DNA from: an uncultured Mycoplasmatota bacterium
GTDB taxonomy: Bacteria; Bacillota_I; Bacilli_A; RF39; UBA660
Reading direction: 5' to 3'
Assembly (NCBI GenBank): GCA_900553435.1
Contig: USDC01000059.1
Coordinates: 1 to 5,274, forward strand
DNA: 5,274 bases
Below, one piece after another: positions 1 through 5,197 of this stretch. Under the pieces are notes generated by a model. The model saw only the letters and a list, made by a program, of their open reading frames with translations, was not told where the DNA came from and made no database searches. The position numbers and the translations under genes are program-made. Every line of letters begins with the position of its first letter. Positions within the stretch are counted from its first letter, which is position 1.

Positions 1-614
1 TCTTTTTTAGTTAATTTTTTCATTGGGTCATCTTGAGATTCAATTGTATTTTGATGAGCAAATACTGCCTCACCCTCTTTTACAAATACAACTAAAGGAA
101 CATATATTCTTTTTTCTTCTGTATCTACTTCTTTACCCTCACTATCTTTTAAAAGATATGGAGAAAGTACATCATCTAGTTCTTTTAAAAGTTCTCTATA
201 AAAAGCTGTTCCTTGTTTTTCTGTTATTATTTCGTTGTTTTCGTTTAAAACAAGTTCGTCTCTATCATTTTTTATATCATAATAGTTTATTTCTTTTACT
301 TCAGCTTCACTAGCAGCATCATTTAAAACTGATACCATACTTTTACACCATGTACAAGTAGAATAACCAAAGTATATAACACCAGTATCATGATCAAGTA
401 TATTTAGTACTTGTTCTTTTGAAGCATATTTGTATAAGTTATTTTCTTTTATATCACTTACACTTCCATATTCGCTATAAAATTTTGTAGCATCAGAATT
501 TTTTGAAAATGCTCCTGTTGACCAAATAAATAAAACTAACAAAATAACGCCTAAAATAAATATTACAAGACCCCTTTTAAAATTTCTATTTGTTTCTTCT
601 TCTTTTTTACTCAC
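1..614 (-). CDS. Membrane-anchored extracytoplasmic thioredoxin-like protein (3' end missing)
   Basis: At least 204 codons are present and no stop is reached before the window edge, so the C-terminus is missing. After a short charged N-terminus (KKEEE, then Arg/Lys at 10-14) comes one hydrophobic segment at about residues 15-31. The positive residues before it predict N-in, C-out, with the rest of the protein outside the membrane. A thioredoxin-type active site follows: strand VIYFGY (79-84), then CTWC (Cys87, Cys90), and a likely cis-proline in YVPLVVF (Pro173). CxxC and cis-Pro are about 80 residues apart, clearly more than in plain thioredoxin, so a largely charged insert lies between them. 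The likely role is thiol-disulfide exchange on exported proteins. Anchored thioredoxin-like proteins of the bacteriocin-transport-accessory/disulfide-isomerase kind look similar. The start is GTG at 614, chosen because AGGAAG lies 7 nt upstream and no in-frame ATG fits. It lies 11 nt after tsf with no terminator between, so it is probably co-transcribed with rpsB-tsf. Confidence 0.85.
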   Translation of the reverse strand, partial: MSKKEEETNRNFKRGLVIFILGVILLVLFIWSTGAFSKNSDATKFYSEYGSVSDIKENNLYKYASKEQVLNILDHDTGVIYFGYSTCTWCKSMVSVLNDAASEAEVKEINYYDIKNDRDELVLNENNEIITEKQGTAFYRELLKELDDVLSPYLLKDSEGKEVDTEEKRIYVPLVVFVKEGEAVFAHQNTIESQDDPMKKLTKK

Positions 615-627
615 TTCATTACTTCCT
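612..627 (-). promoter_or_regulatory. Ribosome binding site and GTG start of the thioredoxin-like gene
   Basis: AGGAAG (627-622) overlaps the tsf stop codon and sits 7 nt before the GTG at 614-612. An ATG 5 nt upstream of the GTG (619-617) is out of frame and reaches TGA after one further codon (ATG AAG TGA), so it cannot start the protein. The SD-stop overlap suggests translational coupling to tsf. Confidence 0.6.
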
Positions 628-1501
628 AACTATTAGAGATTTGACTCATTACTTCATCTGCGAAGTTATCGTTTCTTTTTTCCATACCTTCGCCAACTTC
701 ATATCTTATCATGCTGATAAGATCCATATCATTTTTCTTTAAATAATCTTTAATAGTTACATCTGAGTCTTTAATAAATGGTTGTTCATTTAAACAAATT
801 TCTTTATAAAATTTATTTAATCTTCCATCTACCATTTTTTTAGCAATTTCTTCAGGTTTTCCTTCATTTATTGCTTGTTCAGTTAAAACTTCTTTTTCAT
901 GTGCGACTACTTCTTCTGGTACGTCTTTAATAAATACATAACTAGGTCTCATCGCAGCACTTTGCATTGCAACATCTTTTGCAATATCAGTATTTGTTCC
1001 ATTTAACACAACTAAAGATGAGATTTTTCCGCCCATATGTAAATAACTTCCAAAAACCTCCGTATCATTTTTTACAACAATATCAAATCTTCTAAATGAA
1101 AGTTTTTCACCTATAGTAGCAGTTTCATTTACTATTAAATCATTAATAGTTTTATCTTCAAGCTTAACGTTTAATGCCTCTTCCATACTCTTTACGTCAT
1201 TATCAAGTAGTGCATTTCCAATTTTATCAACTAATTCTTTAAATTCATTGTTTTTAGCGACAAAATCAGTTTCGCAATTAACCTCAACAATAACTGCTTT
1301 ATTATCTTTAATATAAATATTACTTAAACCTTCTGCAGCAATTCTATCTGCTTTTTTCTCAGCTTTTGATATTCCTTTTTCTCTTAAATAATCAATTGCT
1401 TTTTCCATATCCCCATTTGTTTCTTCTAAAGCTTTCTTACAATCCATCATTCCAGCTCCAGAAGCTTCACGTAGTTCTTTTACCATGCTTGCACTAATCA
1501 T
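626..1501 (-). CDS. tsf: Translation elongation factor Ts (EF-Ts)
   Basis: This is the cytoplasmic guanine-nucleotide exchange factor that regenerates EF-Tu-GTP during translation. At 291 residues it is full length for the family. The N-terminal UBA-like domain carries the signature VKELREASGAGMMDCKKAL (about residues 7-26), followed by NGDMEKAIDYLREKG and KAEKKADRIAAEG. The EF-Tu-contacting core shows VEVNCETDFVAKNNEF (about 72-87). Later landmarks are GEKLSFRRF (about 131-139) and the C-terminal YEVGEGMEKRNDNFADEVM, typical of the EF-Ts end. ATG at 1501 is supported by AGGAGG at 1514-1509, 7 nt upstream. It follows rpsB by 19 nt, the conserved rpsB-tsf pair, and is presumably transcribed from the rpsB promoter. 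Stop is TAG. Nothing looks degraded. Confidence 0.98.
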   Translation of the reverse strand: MISASMVKELREASGAGMMDCKKALEETNGDMEKAIDYLREKGISKAEKKADRIAAEGLSNIYIKDNKAVIVEVNCETDFVAKNNEFKELVDKIGNALLDNDVKSMEEALNVKLEDKTINDLIVNETATIGEKLSFRRFDIVVKNDTEVFGSYLHMGGKISSLVVLNGTNTDIAKDVAMQSAAMRPSYVFIKDVPEEVVAHEKEVLTEQAINEGKPEEIAKKMVDGRLNKFYKEICLNEQPFIKDSDVTIKDYLKKNDMDLISMIRYEVGEGMEKRNDNFADEVMSQISNS

Positions 1502-1520
1502 TTAATATCCTCCTATATAA

Positions 1521-2534
1521 TTATTTTAATAATTCAATTAATTCATCTTTCTTTTTAGTAGAGTAACCTTTAATACCTTTATCTTTAGCAATTGCTTTAA
1601 GTTCAGTTACTGTCATTTTAGAATAATCAATCTTTTCTTCTTTTTTAGCTTTCTTTTCGGTTTTTTCTTTTACTTCTTTTGTTTTACTTTCCTTTACTTC
1701 TTCTTTTTTAGTTTTAGCTTCTTTTAATTCTTTTACATCTTTTACTTCTTTAGTTTCTTTTGTTTTTGTTTCTTTAGGTTCTTTTACTTCTTCATTTTTT
1801 GTGCTTTTACGTCTAATTTTAACATCTTCCTCAGTTGTATAATCAACTAGTGGTAGACTATTTGCCTCACATATAGCATTTGTTAAAACACCTAATAAAA
1901 CTTTTACACTTCTAACTGCATCATCATTTCCTGGGATAACGTAATCAACATCATCAGGATCACAATTAGTATCCACTACACCAAAAACTGGTATATTTAG
2001 TTTTCTCGCTTCTCTAATTGCATTATATTCCTTTCTAGGATCAACAATTATAAGTGCTTTTGGTAATCTGTTCATATCACGAATACCATTTAATAATTTA
2101 GAAAGTTTATCATATTCTTTCTTAATTTTAATTACTTCTTTTTTAGGTAATAATTCAAATTTTCCATCGTTTTCCATTTTTTCAATTTGAATTAATCTAT
2201 TAACTCTAGCTCTTATAGTTTTAAAGTTAGTTAATGTTCCACCTAACCATCTTTCAGTTACATAAAAACTATTTGATCTTTCTGCTTCTTCTAATGAAGC
2301 TTCTTGTGCTTGTTTTTTAGTACCTACAAATAAAACCTTTCCACCATTTTCACAAATAGCTTTTAGTTCTTTGTAAGCTTCTTCTAGTTTTTCTACTGTT
2401 TTTGATAAATCAATGATGTAAATGTCATCTCTTGCTGCGAAAATATATTCTTTCATCTTAGGGTTCCATCTTTTTGTTTGATGACCGAAATGTACCCCCG
2501 CTTCTAATAATACGTTTTTTGACACTACTGCCAT
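1521..2534 (-). CDS. rpsB: 30S ribosomal protein S2 with C-terminal Rho-N/SAP-like extension
   Basis: This is the small-subunit ribosomal protein uS2. The S2 core occupies about residues 1-242: LLEAGVHFGHQTKRWNPKM (9-27), the coiled-coil insertion around 105-150, LIIVDPRKEYNAIREA (161-176), and IPVFGVVDTNCDPDDVDYVIPGNDDA (181-206). The family is usually about 230-260 residues, whereas this protein has 337. The extra 94 residues are a Lys/Glu/Thr/Val-rich linker (244-302) and a C-terminal domain (303-337) with MTVTELKAIAKDKGIKGYS and KKKDELIELL. The latter resembles the helix-extended-loop-helix fold of Rho N-terminal/SAP domains, which bind nucleic acid in other proteins. The start at 2534 is preferred over the in-frame ATG at 2573: AAGGAGGA lies 7 nt upstream, and S2 proteins begin near MAVVSKNVLLEAGVHFGH. 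It is the first gene of the operon with tsf. Confidence 0.97.
   Translation of the reverse strand: MAVVSKNVLLEAGVHFGHQTKRWNPKMKEYIFAARDDIYIIDLSKTVEKLEEAYKELKAICENGGKVLFVGTKKQAQEASLEEAERSNSFYVTERWLGGTLTNFKTIRARVNRLIQIEKMENDGKFELLPKKEVIKIKKEYDKLSKLLNGIRDMNRLPKALIIVDPRKEYNAIREARKLNIPVFGVVDTNCDPDDVDYVIPGNDDAVRSVKVLLGVLTNAICEANSLPLVDYTTEEDVKIRRKSTKNEEVKEPKETKTKETKEVKDVKELKEAKTKKEEVKESKTKEVKEKTEKKAKKEEKIDYSKMTVTELKAIAKDKGIKGYSTKKKDELIELLK
1629..1805 (-). repeat. Low-complexity Lys/Glu coding repeat in the rpsB extension
   Basis: This stretch of rpsB encodes an irregular tandem of KEVK/KETK/KELK-like units (S2 residues 244-302). On the + strand it is a run of ttcttt/tttact-type hexamers almost free of other sequence. 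It probably forms a highly charged, disordered or single-alpha-helix linker joining the S2 core to the C-terminal domain. The repetitive DNA could vary in unit number between strains. Confidence 0.8.
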
Positions 2535-2640
2535 AAATAAATCCTCCTTCGTTTCTTCACCCAAATACATCATCTTTATTTAATCACCAAATAGGCACTA
2601 GATAAATAAATCAGTATTTGTGTTTATTTGGTATAAAACC
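2535..2640 (-). promoter_or_regulatory. Candidate structured 5' leader of rpsB (possible autoregulatory region)
   Basis: The roughly 105-nt untranslated leader contains a perfect 8-bp inverted repeat, ACCAAATA (2632-2625) and TATTTGGT (2593-2586). It also has two duplicated elements. TATTTGGTGA (2593-2584) recurs as TATTTGGGTGA (2567-2557), and GATTTATTTAT (2612-2602) recurs over the SD-start region (2543-2533). TAAATAAA (2582-2575) can pair over 8 bp with either GATTTATTTAT copy, one of which covers the SD spacer and the first base of the start codon. Alternative folds that open or close the start site are thus possible. Ribosomal protein operons are often controlled by such leaders. I do not recognise a named S2 leader family, and AT-rich sequence makes chance pairings common. 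Confidence 0.4.
2542..2549 (-). promoter_or_regulatory. rpsB ribosome binding site
   Basis: AAGGAGGA, 7 nt before the ATG at 2534. It fixes the rpsB start. The in-frame ATG-ATG at 2573-2568 has no comparable site. The SD-to-start segment (GATTTATTTAT) can pair with an upstream leader segment; see the leader entry. Confidence 0.85.
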
Positions 2641-2646
2641 ATAAAT

Positions 2647-2675
2647 ATATTAACATATAAAACATATAAAAACAA
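2647..2675 (-). promoter_or_regulatory. Probable promoter of the rpsB-tsf operon
   Basis: A -35-like TTGTTT (2675-2670) and -10-like TAATAT (2652-2647) are separated by 17 bp. This would start transcription near 2640, about 105 nt before rpsB. An alternative hexamer pair, TTGTAA with TATATG/TATGTT, lies within the same AT-rich stretch. The exact boxes are uncertain, but a promoter is expected here because the upstream gene ends in a terminator. Confidence 0.5.
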
Positions 2676-2728
2676 TTACAACTTTTAGTTTTTACACTAA
2701 TTATATGAATAATTTGTTTGATTTAATT

Positions 2729-2756
2729 AAAAAAATAGAAAAAGCTTTCTATTTTT
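2729..2756 (-). terminator. Intrinsic terminator of the 74-residue gene
   Basis: The stem AAAAATAGAAA / TTTCTATTTTT (11 bp, 2756-2746 with 2741-2731) has a GCTT loop and a following T tract. The TAG stop of the small gene lies inside the 5' arm. The stem is AT-rich but perfectly paired, and it isolates the small gene from the rpsB promoter downstream. Confidence 0.75.
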
Positions 2757-2973
2757 GTTGAATAGTAATACTCCCATTATAATTTTCTTTATACTCACTC
2801 ATAAAATCATTTAATCCTTTTAAATTACTTTTTCTAATACCTCCAGTATTAATAACTACATTATTAATTTTAAACCCGTCCGTTATTGAACATACTCTTC
2901 TTTTCATTTCATCTATTTCCTCTTTTCTTTCTAAATCTACAAACAACGTATCATTTTTAAATATTATGTTCAT
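2749..2973 (-). CDS. Small protein of uncertain function, weakly STAS-like
   Basis: I do not recognise this 74-residue protein with confidence. It has no signal peptide or membrane segment and should be cytoplasmic. The pattern is strand TLFVDL (9-14), an acidic/basic helix RKEEIDEMKRRV (16-27), strand NNVVINTGGI (37-46), helix LKGLNDFMSEYKE (51-63), and strand GSITIQ (67-72). That alternation, with a hydrophobic strand leading to a small-residue turn and then a helix, recalls a minimal STAS (anti-sigma-antagonist type) domain. The protein is shorter than typical STAS proteins of about 100 residues and lacks a clear DSSG-type phosphorylation loop, so this is only a structural guess. The ATG at 2973 is chosen because AGGAGGTGA places it 8 nt from AGGAGG. 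The GTG at 2982 is part of that site. The gene is monocistronic, between a divergent murT promoter and its own terminator. Confidence 0.75.
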   Translation of the reverse strand: MNIIFKNDTLFVDLERKEEIDEMKRRVCSITDGFKINNVVINTGGIRKSNLKGLNDFMSEYKENYNGSITIQQK

Positions 2974-2978
2974 ATCAT

Positions 2979-2987
2979 TCACCTCCT
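2979..2987 (-). promoter_or_regulatory. Ribosome binding site of the 74-residue gene
   Basis: AGGAGGTGA is a very strong Shine-Dalgarno match. Its AGGAGG core lies 8 nt before the ATG at 2973. The in-frame GTG at 2982-2980 sits inside this site and so is not the start. Confidence 0.8.
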
Positions 2988-3001
2988 CTATTCTACTAAA
3001 T

Positions 3002-3030
3002 AGATTATTTATTTTCTACAAACTCGACAA
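3002..3030 (-). promoter_or_regulatory. Possible promoter of the 74-residue gene
   Basis: TTGTCG (3030-3025) and TAATCT (3007-3002) are 17 bp apart and would give a leader of about 22 nt that includes the strong RBS. The -10 match is weak. The divergent murT promoter begins only 4 bp away, so the two would face away from each other nearly back to back. Confidence 0.35.
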
Positions 3031-3033
3031 AAC

Positions 3034-3062
3034 TTGTTATTTTTCGATAAATTAGTTATAAT
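3034..3062 (+). promoter_or_regulatory. Promoter of the murT-gatD operon
   Basis: TTGTTA (3034-3039) and a perfect TATAAT (3057-3062) are separated by 17 bp, a near-consensus sigma-A-type promoter. Transcription would begin near 3069, only about 10 nt before the murT ATG. The mRNA would then have an extremely short leader that may include only part of the GGTGGTGAT ribosome binding sequence (3066-3074). Confidence 0.75.
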
Positions 3063-3078
3063 TACGGTGGTGATATAC

Positions 3079-4422
3079 ATGAGAAAGAAAATTGCAATAT
3101 TACTTGGAAGGCTTGCTAACTTCGCAAGTAAATGTACTGGAAAAAACGGAAGTGTAATTGGTGGATATTGGGCTTTAAAGGTAGATAAAAATCTACTTGA
3201 TAAAATTACATACCCAAAAACTATTATTGGAGTTACTGGTTCAACTGGTAAAAGTTCTACCACAGAATTAATCGCACATATTTTAACTAAAAGTGGTAAA
3301 ACTGTTGCTTATAATAAGGATGGAAGTAATGCAGTAAATGGTATAACTTCATTAGTTTTAGAAAATTGTGATTTAAATGGGAAAATAAATAAAGATGTTT
3401 TACTTATGGAATTAGATGAAAAATTTGCAAAATATATAATAAAAAAAATTAAACCAACACATTTTGTAATAACTAATATTACAAGAGATCAACCCTCAAG
3501 AAACGCTCACCCCGAGGCAATATATAATGAAATTAAAGAAATTATTCCTAAAAGCACTACACTTATTTTAAATGCTGATGATCCTTACGTTGTAAGATTT
3601 GGGTTAGAACATAAGAAAAAGTCCTATTATTATGGCCTTGATAAAACTAAATATTCATTTAAAAAACCTTATTTAAATAATTTAGATGCGGCATACTGTC
3701 CAATATGTAATAACAAATTAAAATATAATTTTTACCACTACTCTCATATTGGTAGTTATGAATGTTCTAAGTGCAGTTTTAAAAGGCCTAATTTAAATTA
3801 TGAGGCTCATAACATTGATTTAAACAAACAAAAAATATTTATTGGAACTGATCAAATAAATATTCCAAGTGATTTTTTGTATTCTGTTTATTTTACACTT
3901 GCTGCTTATGCGGTATGTAATGTTATTGGTATAAGCAAAAGTAAAATTAAAAATATTGTAAATGAAAACTCTCTTAAAACTAAAAGATATACAGTTTATA
4001 ACTTTAATAATAGAAAATTACAATTTCTACTTAGTAAAAACGAAACAAATGTTAGCTATGAACAATCAATAAACTACGTGATAAACAAAAAAGGTTATAA
4101 AAATGTTGTAATGGGCTTTGATAATGTTTCAAGACGTTATAAAGAAAACGATATATCTTGGTTATATGATATAAATTTTGAAAAACTTAACAATGAAAGC
4201 ATAAATAAAATAATAATTTTTGGAAGATTTAGATATGATTTCTTACTTAGATTAGAATACGCAGGAATTGATAAAAACAAAATAATATTACTTGAAAATA
4301 GAGAAGATGTATTAAATACATTAAAAGAAAAAACAACTGGAGATATTTATATGATTGTATATTTTGATATTATAGAATATTTTACAAAAATATTAAATGA
4401 GGGGGTAGAAAATGAAAATTAA
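3079..4422 (+). CDS. murT: MurT-like Mur ligase (lipid II isoglutaminyl synthase subunit MurT homologue)
   Basis: In characterised Gram-positives MurT uses ATP to activate the alpha-carboxylate of D-Glu in lipid II, and GatD supplies ammonia to make D-isoglutamine on the cytoplasmic face of the membrane. This 447-residue protein has family length and order. The Mur ligase P-loop GVTGSTGKSSTT is at 51-62, followed by NITRDQPSR (133-141) and LNADDPYV (164-171). A MurT-specific zinc ribbon has Cys207/Cys210 and Cys229/Cys232 around YSHIGSYEC. The C-terminal DUF1727-type domain contains DISWLYDINFE (358-368). It diverges where MurT proteins usually read KNPAGFN (here KNETNVS, 320-326) and NIYNALAA (here SVYFTLAA, 269-276). 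ATG at 3079 is chosen because GGTGGTGAT precedes it. The in-frame TTG at 3034 coincides with the -35 box. It overlaps the next gene by 11 bp. The family is clear, but whether it amidates lipid II is uncertain given its partner. Confidence 0.9.
   Translation: MRKKIAILLGRLANFASKCTGKNGSVIGGYWALKVDKNLLDKITYPKTIIGVTGSTGKSSTTELIAHILTKSGKTVAYNKDGSNAVNGITSLVLENCDLNGKINKDVLLMELDEKFAKYIIKKIKPTHFVITNITRDQPSRNAHPEAIYNEIKEIIPKSTTLILNADDPYVVRFGLEHKKKSYYYGLDKTKYSFKKPYLNNLDAAYCPICNNKLKYNFYHYSHIGSYECSKCSFKRPNLNYEAHNIDLNKQKIFIGTDQINIPSDFLYSVYFTLAAYAVCNVIGISKSKIKNIVNENSLKTKRYTVYNFNNRKLQFLLSKNETNVSYEQSINYVINKKGYKNVVMGFDNVSRRYKENDISWLYDINFEKLNNESINKIIIFGRFRYDFLLRLEYAGIDKNKIILLENREDVLNTLKEKTTGDIYMIVYFDIIEYFTKILNEGVENEN
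4399..4405 (+). promoter_or_regulatory. Ribosome binding site of the gatD-like gene
   Basis: GAGGGGG lies inside the murT 3' end, 6 nt before the ATG at 4412. Together with the 11-bp overlap of the two reading frames (4412-4422), it indicates translational coupling and roughly matched amounts of the two subunits. Confidence 0.75.
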
Positions 4423-5161
4423 AATAGCTCACTTATATTATGATTTATTAAATTTATATGGTGAAAATGGGAATGTAAGAGCATTAGAAAAGTTTTTTAA
4501 AAATCAAGGTGTTGAAACAGAAATACATTTTCTAACAAAAGATGATAAAATTTCATTTAAAAAGTACGATATTTATTATATGGGAATGGGAACAGAAGAA
4601 AATCAAAAAATTGTTATTGAAGATATTAAAAAATATAAAAAAGATATAAAAGAAGCAATAAATAATAATAAATACTTTTTTATAACAGGAAACTCATATG
4701 AAATTTTTGGAAAATATATAATTGATTTTAATAATAACAAACTAAATACATTAAATATATTTAATTATTATACAAAAGTAATAAATGTTAAAAATATAAC
4801 AGATCAATCTAACTTTAGAGCAGTTGGAGAATATTCAGGTTTTACAAAACTAATAAAAGAAAAAATAATTGGTTTTCAAAATAGAGCTGGTTTTATTTAT
4901 GAAAATGATTCTCCATTATTTAATTTAACTTATGGTACAGGAAATAATCTAGAGGAAAAAACAGAGGGATATACATATAAAAATTTCTATGCCACTTATT
5001 CTACTGGTCCACTATTTATTAGAAATCCCTATCTTACTCAATATTTTGTTAAAAAAATAATTAGAGAAAAGGATAAAAACTACAAAATTAAACAATTAAA
5101 TAAAAACTCTACCGAAGTAAAAGCTTATAATACATATTTAAAAAACTTTCCAAACATGTAA
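4412..5161 (+). CDS. gatD: GatD-like class I glutamine amidotransferase homologue lacking catalytic Cys and His
   Basis: GatD is the glutaminase subunit of MurT-GatD. It hydrolyses glutamine with a Cys-His pair and passes ammonia to MurT. The 249-residue length, position behind murT, and landmarks fit GatD: IAHLYYDLLNLYGENGNV (5-22, the usual LYPDLLNLYGDRGNV-type start), IYYMGMGTEENQ (54-65), IIGFQNRAG (152-160), YGTGNN (174-179), and YKNFYATYSTGPLFIRNP (189-206). However, the nucleophile motif, normally ICGGYQLLG, reads ITGNSYEIFG (91-100), with Thr92 where Cys is expected. The usual YLHGP reads YSTGP, with Thr198 for His. GFENH reads GFQNR. The protein contains no cysteine and only two histidines, both near the N-terminus (7 and 39). 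The reading frame is intact, so this is not a decayed gene. It is probably a non-glutaminase structural or substrate-binding partner of the MurT-like protein. It is visibly A-richer than rpsB/tsf. Confidence 0.87.
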   Translation: MKIKIAHLYYDLLNLYGENGNVRALEKFFKNQGVETEIHFLTKDDKISFKKYDIYYMGMGTEENQKIVIEDIKKYKKDIKEAINNNKYFFITGNSYEIFGKYIIDFNNNKLNTLNIFNYYTKVINVKNITDQSNFRAVGEYSGFTKLIKEKIIGFQNRAGFIYENDSPLFNLTYGTGNNLEEKTEGYTYKNFYATYSTGPLFIRNPYLTQYFVKKIIREKDKNYKIKQLNKNSTEVKAYNTYLKNFPNM

Positions 5162-5197
5162 AAACAATTTGAAAAAACTCAAATTGTTTTATTTTAT
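5161..5197. terminator. Bidirectional intrinsic terminator between convergent genes
   Basis: A perfect 11-bp stem, AAAACAATTTG (5161-5171) with CAAATTGTTTT (5180-5190), has an 8-nt loop followed by ATTTTAT on the + strand. The minus-strand reading gives the same stem ending in five T. The last base of the gatD TAA stop and two bases of the stop of the leftward gene both fall in the stem, so it can end both convergent transcripts. Confidence 0.85.

Noticed and set aside
23..313. Rightward 96-codon open frame rich in Leu/Phe/His/Tyr.
   Set aside because: It lies antisense to the thioredoxin-like gene and has low-complexity composition with no RBS. The opposite strand has a CTWC motif and membrane anchor.
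2535..2573. In-frame N-terminal extension of rpsB starting at the ATG-ATG at 2573.
   Set aside because: It lacks an SD, would place the strong AAGGAGGA inside the coding region, and adds residues absent from S2 proteins.
3034..3078. Upstream TTG start that would lengthen the MurT-like protein by 15 residues.
   Set aside because: The TTG is the first half of the -35 box, upstream of the likely transcription start. The ATG at 3079 has an SD-like sequence and matches the family length.
3009..3263. Leftward 84-codon open frame.
   Set aside because: It is antisense to the murT start and its promoter, with no recognisable product. The murT reading contains the conserved Mur ligase P-loop.
4412..5161. 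Interpretation of the gatD-like gene as a decaying pseudogene.
   Set aside because: The frame is open over family length, other motifs remain, and the RBS and overlap with murT are intact. The replacements are limited to the catalytic positions and their surroundings.
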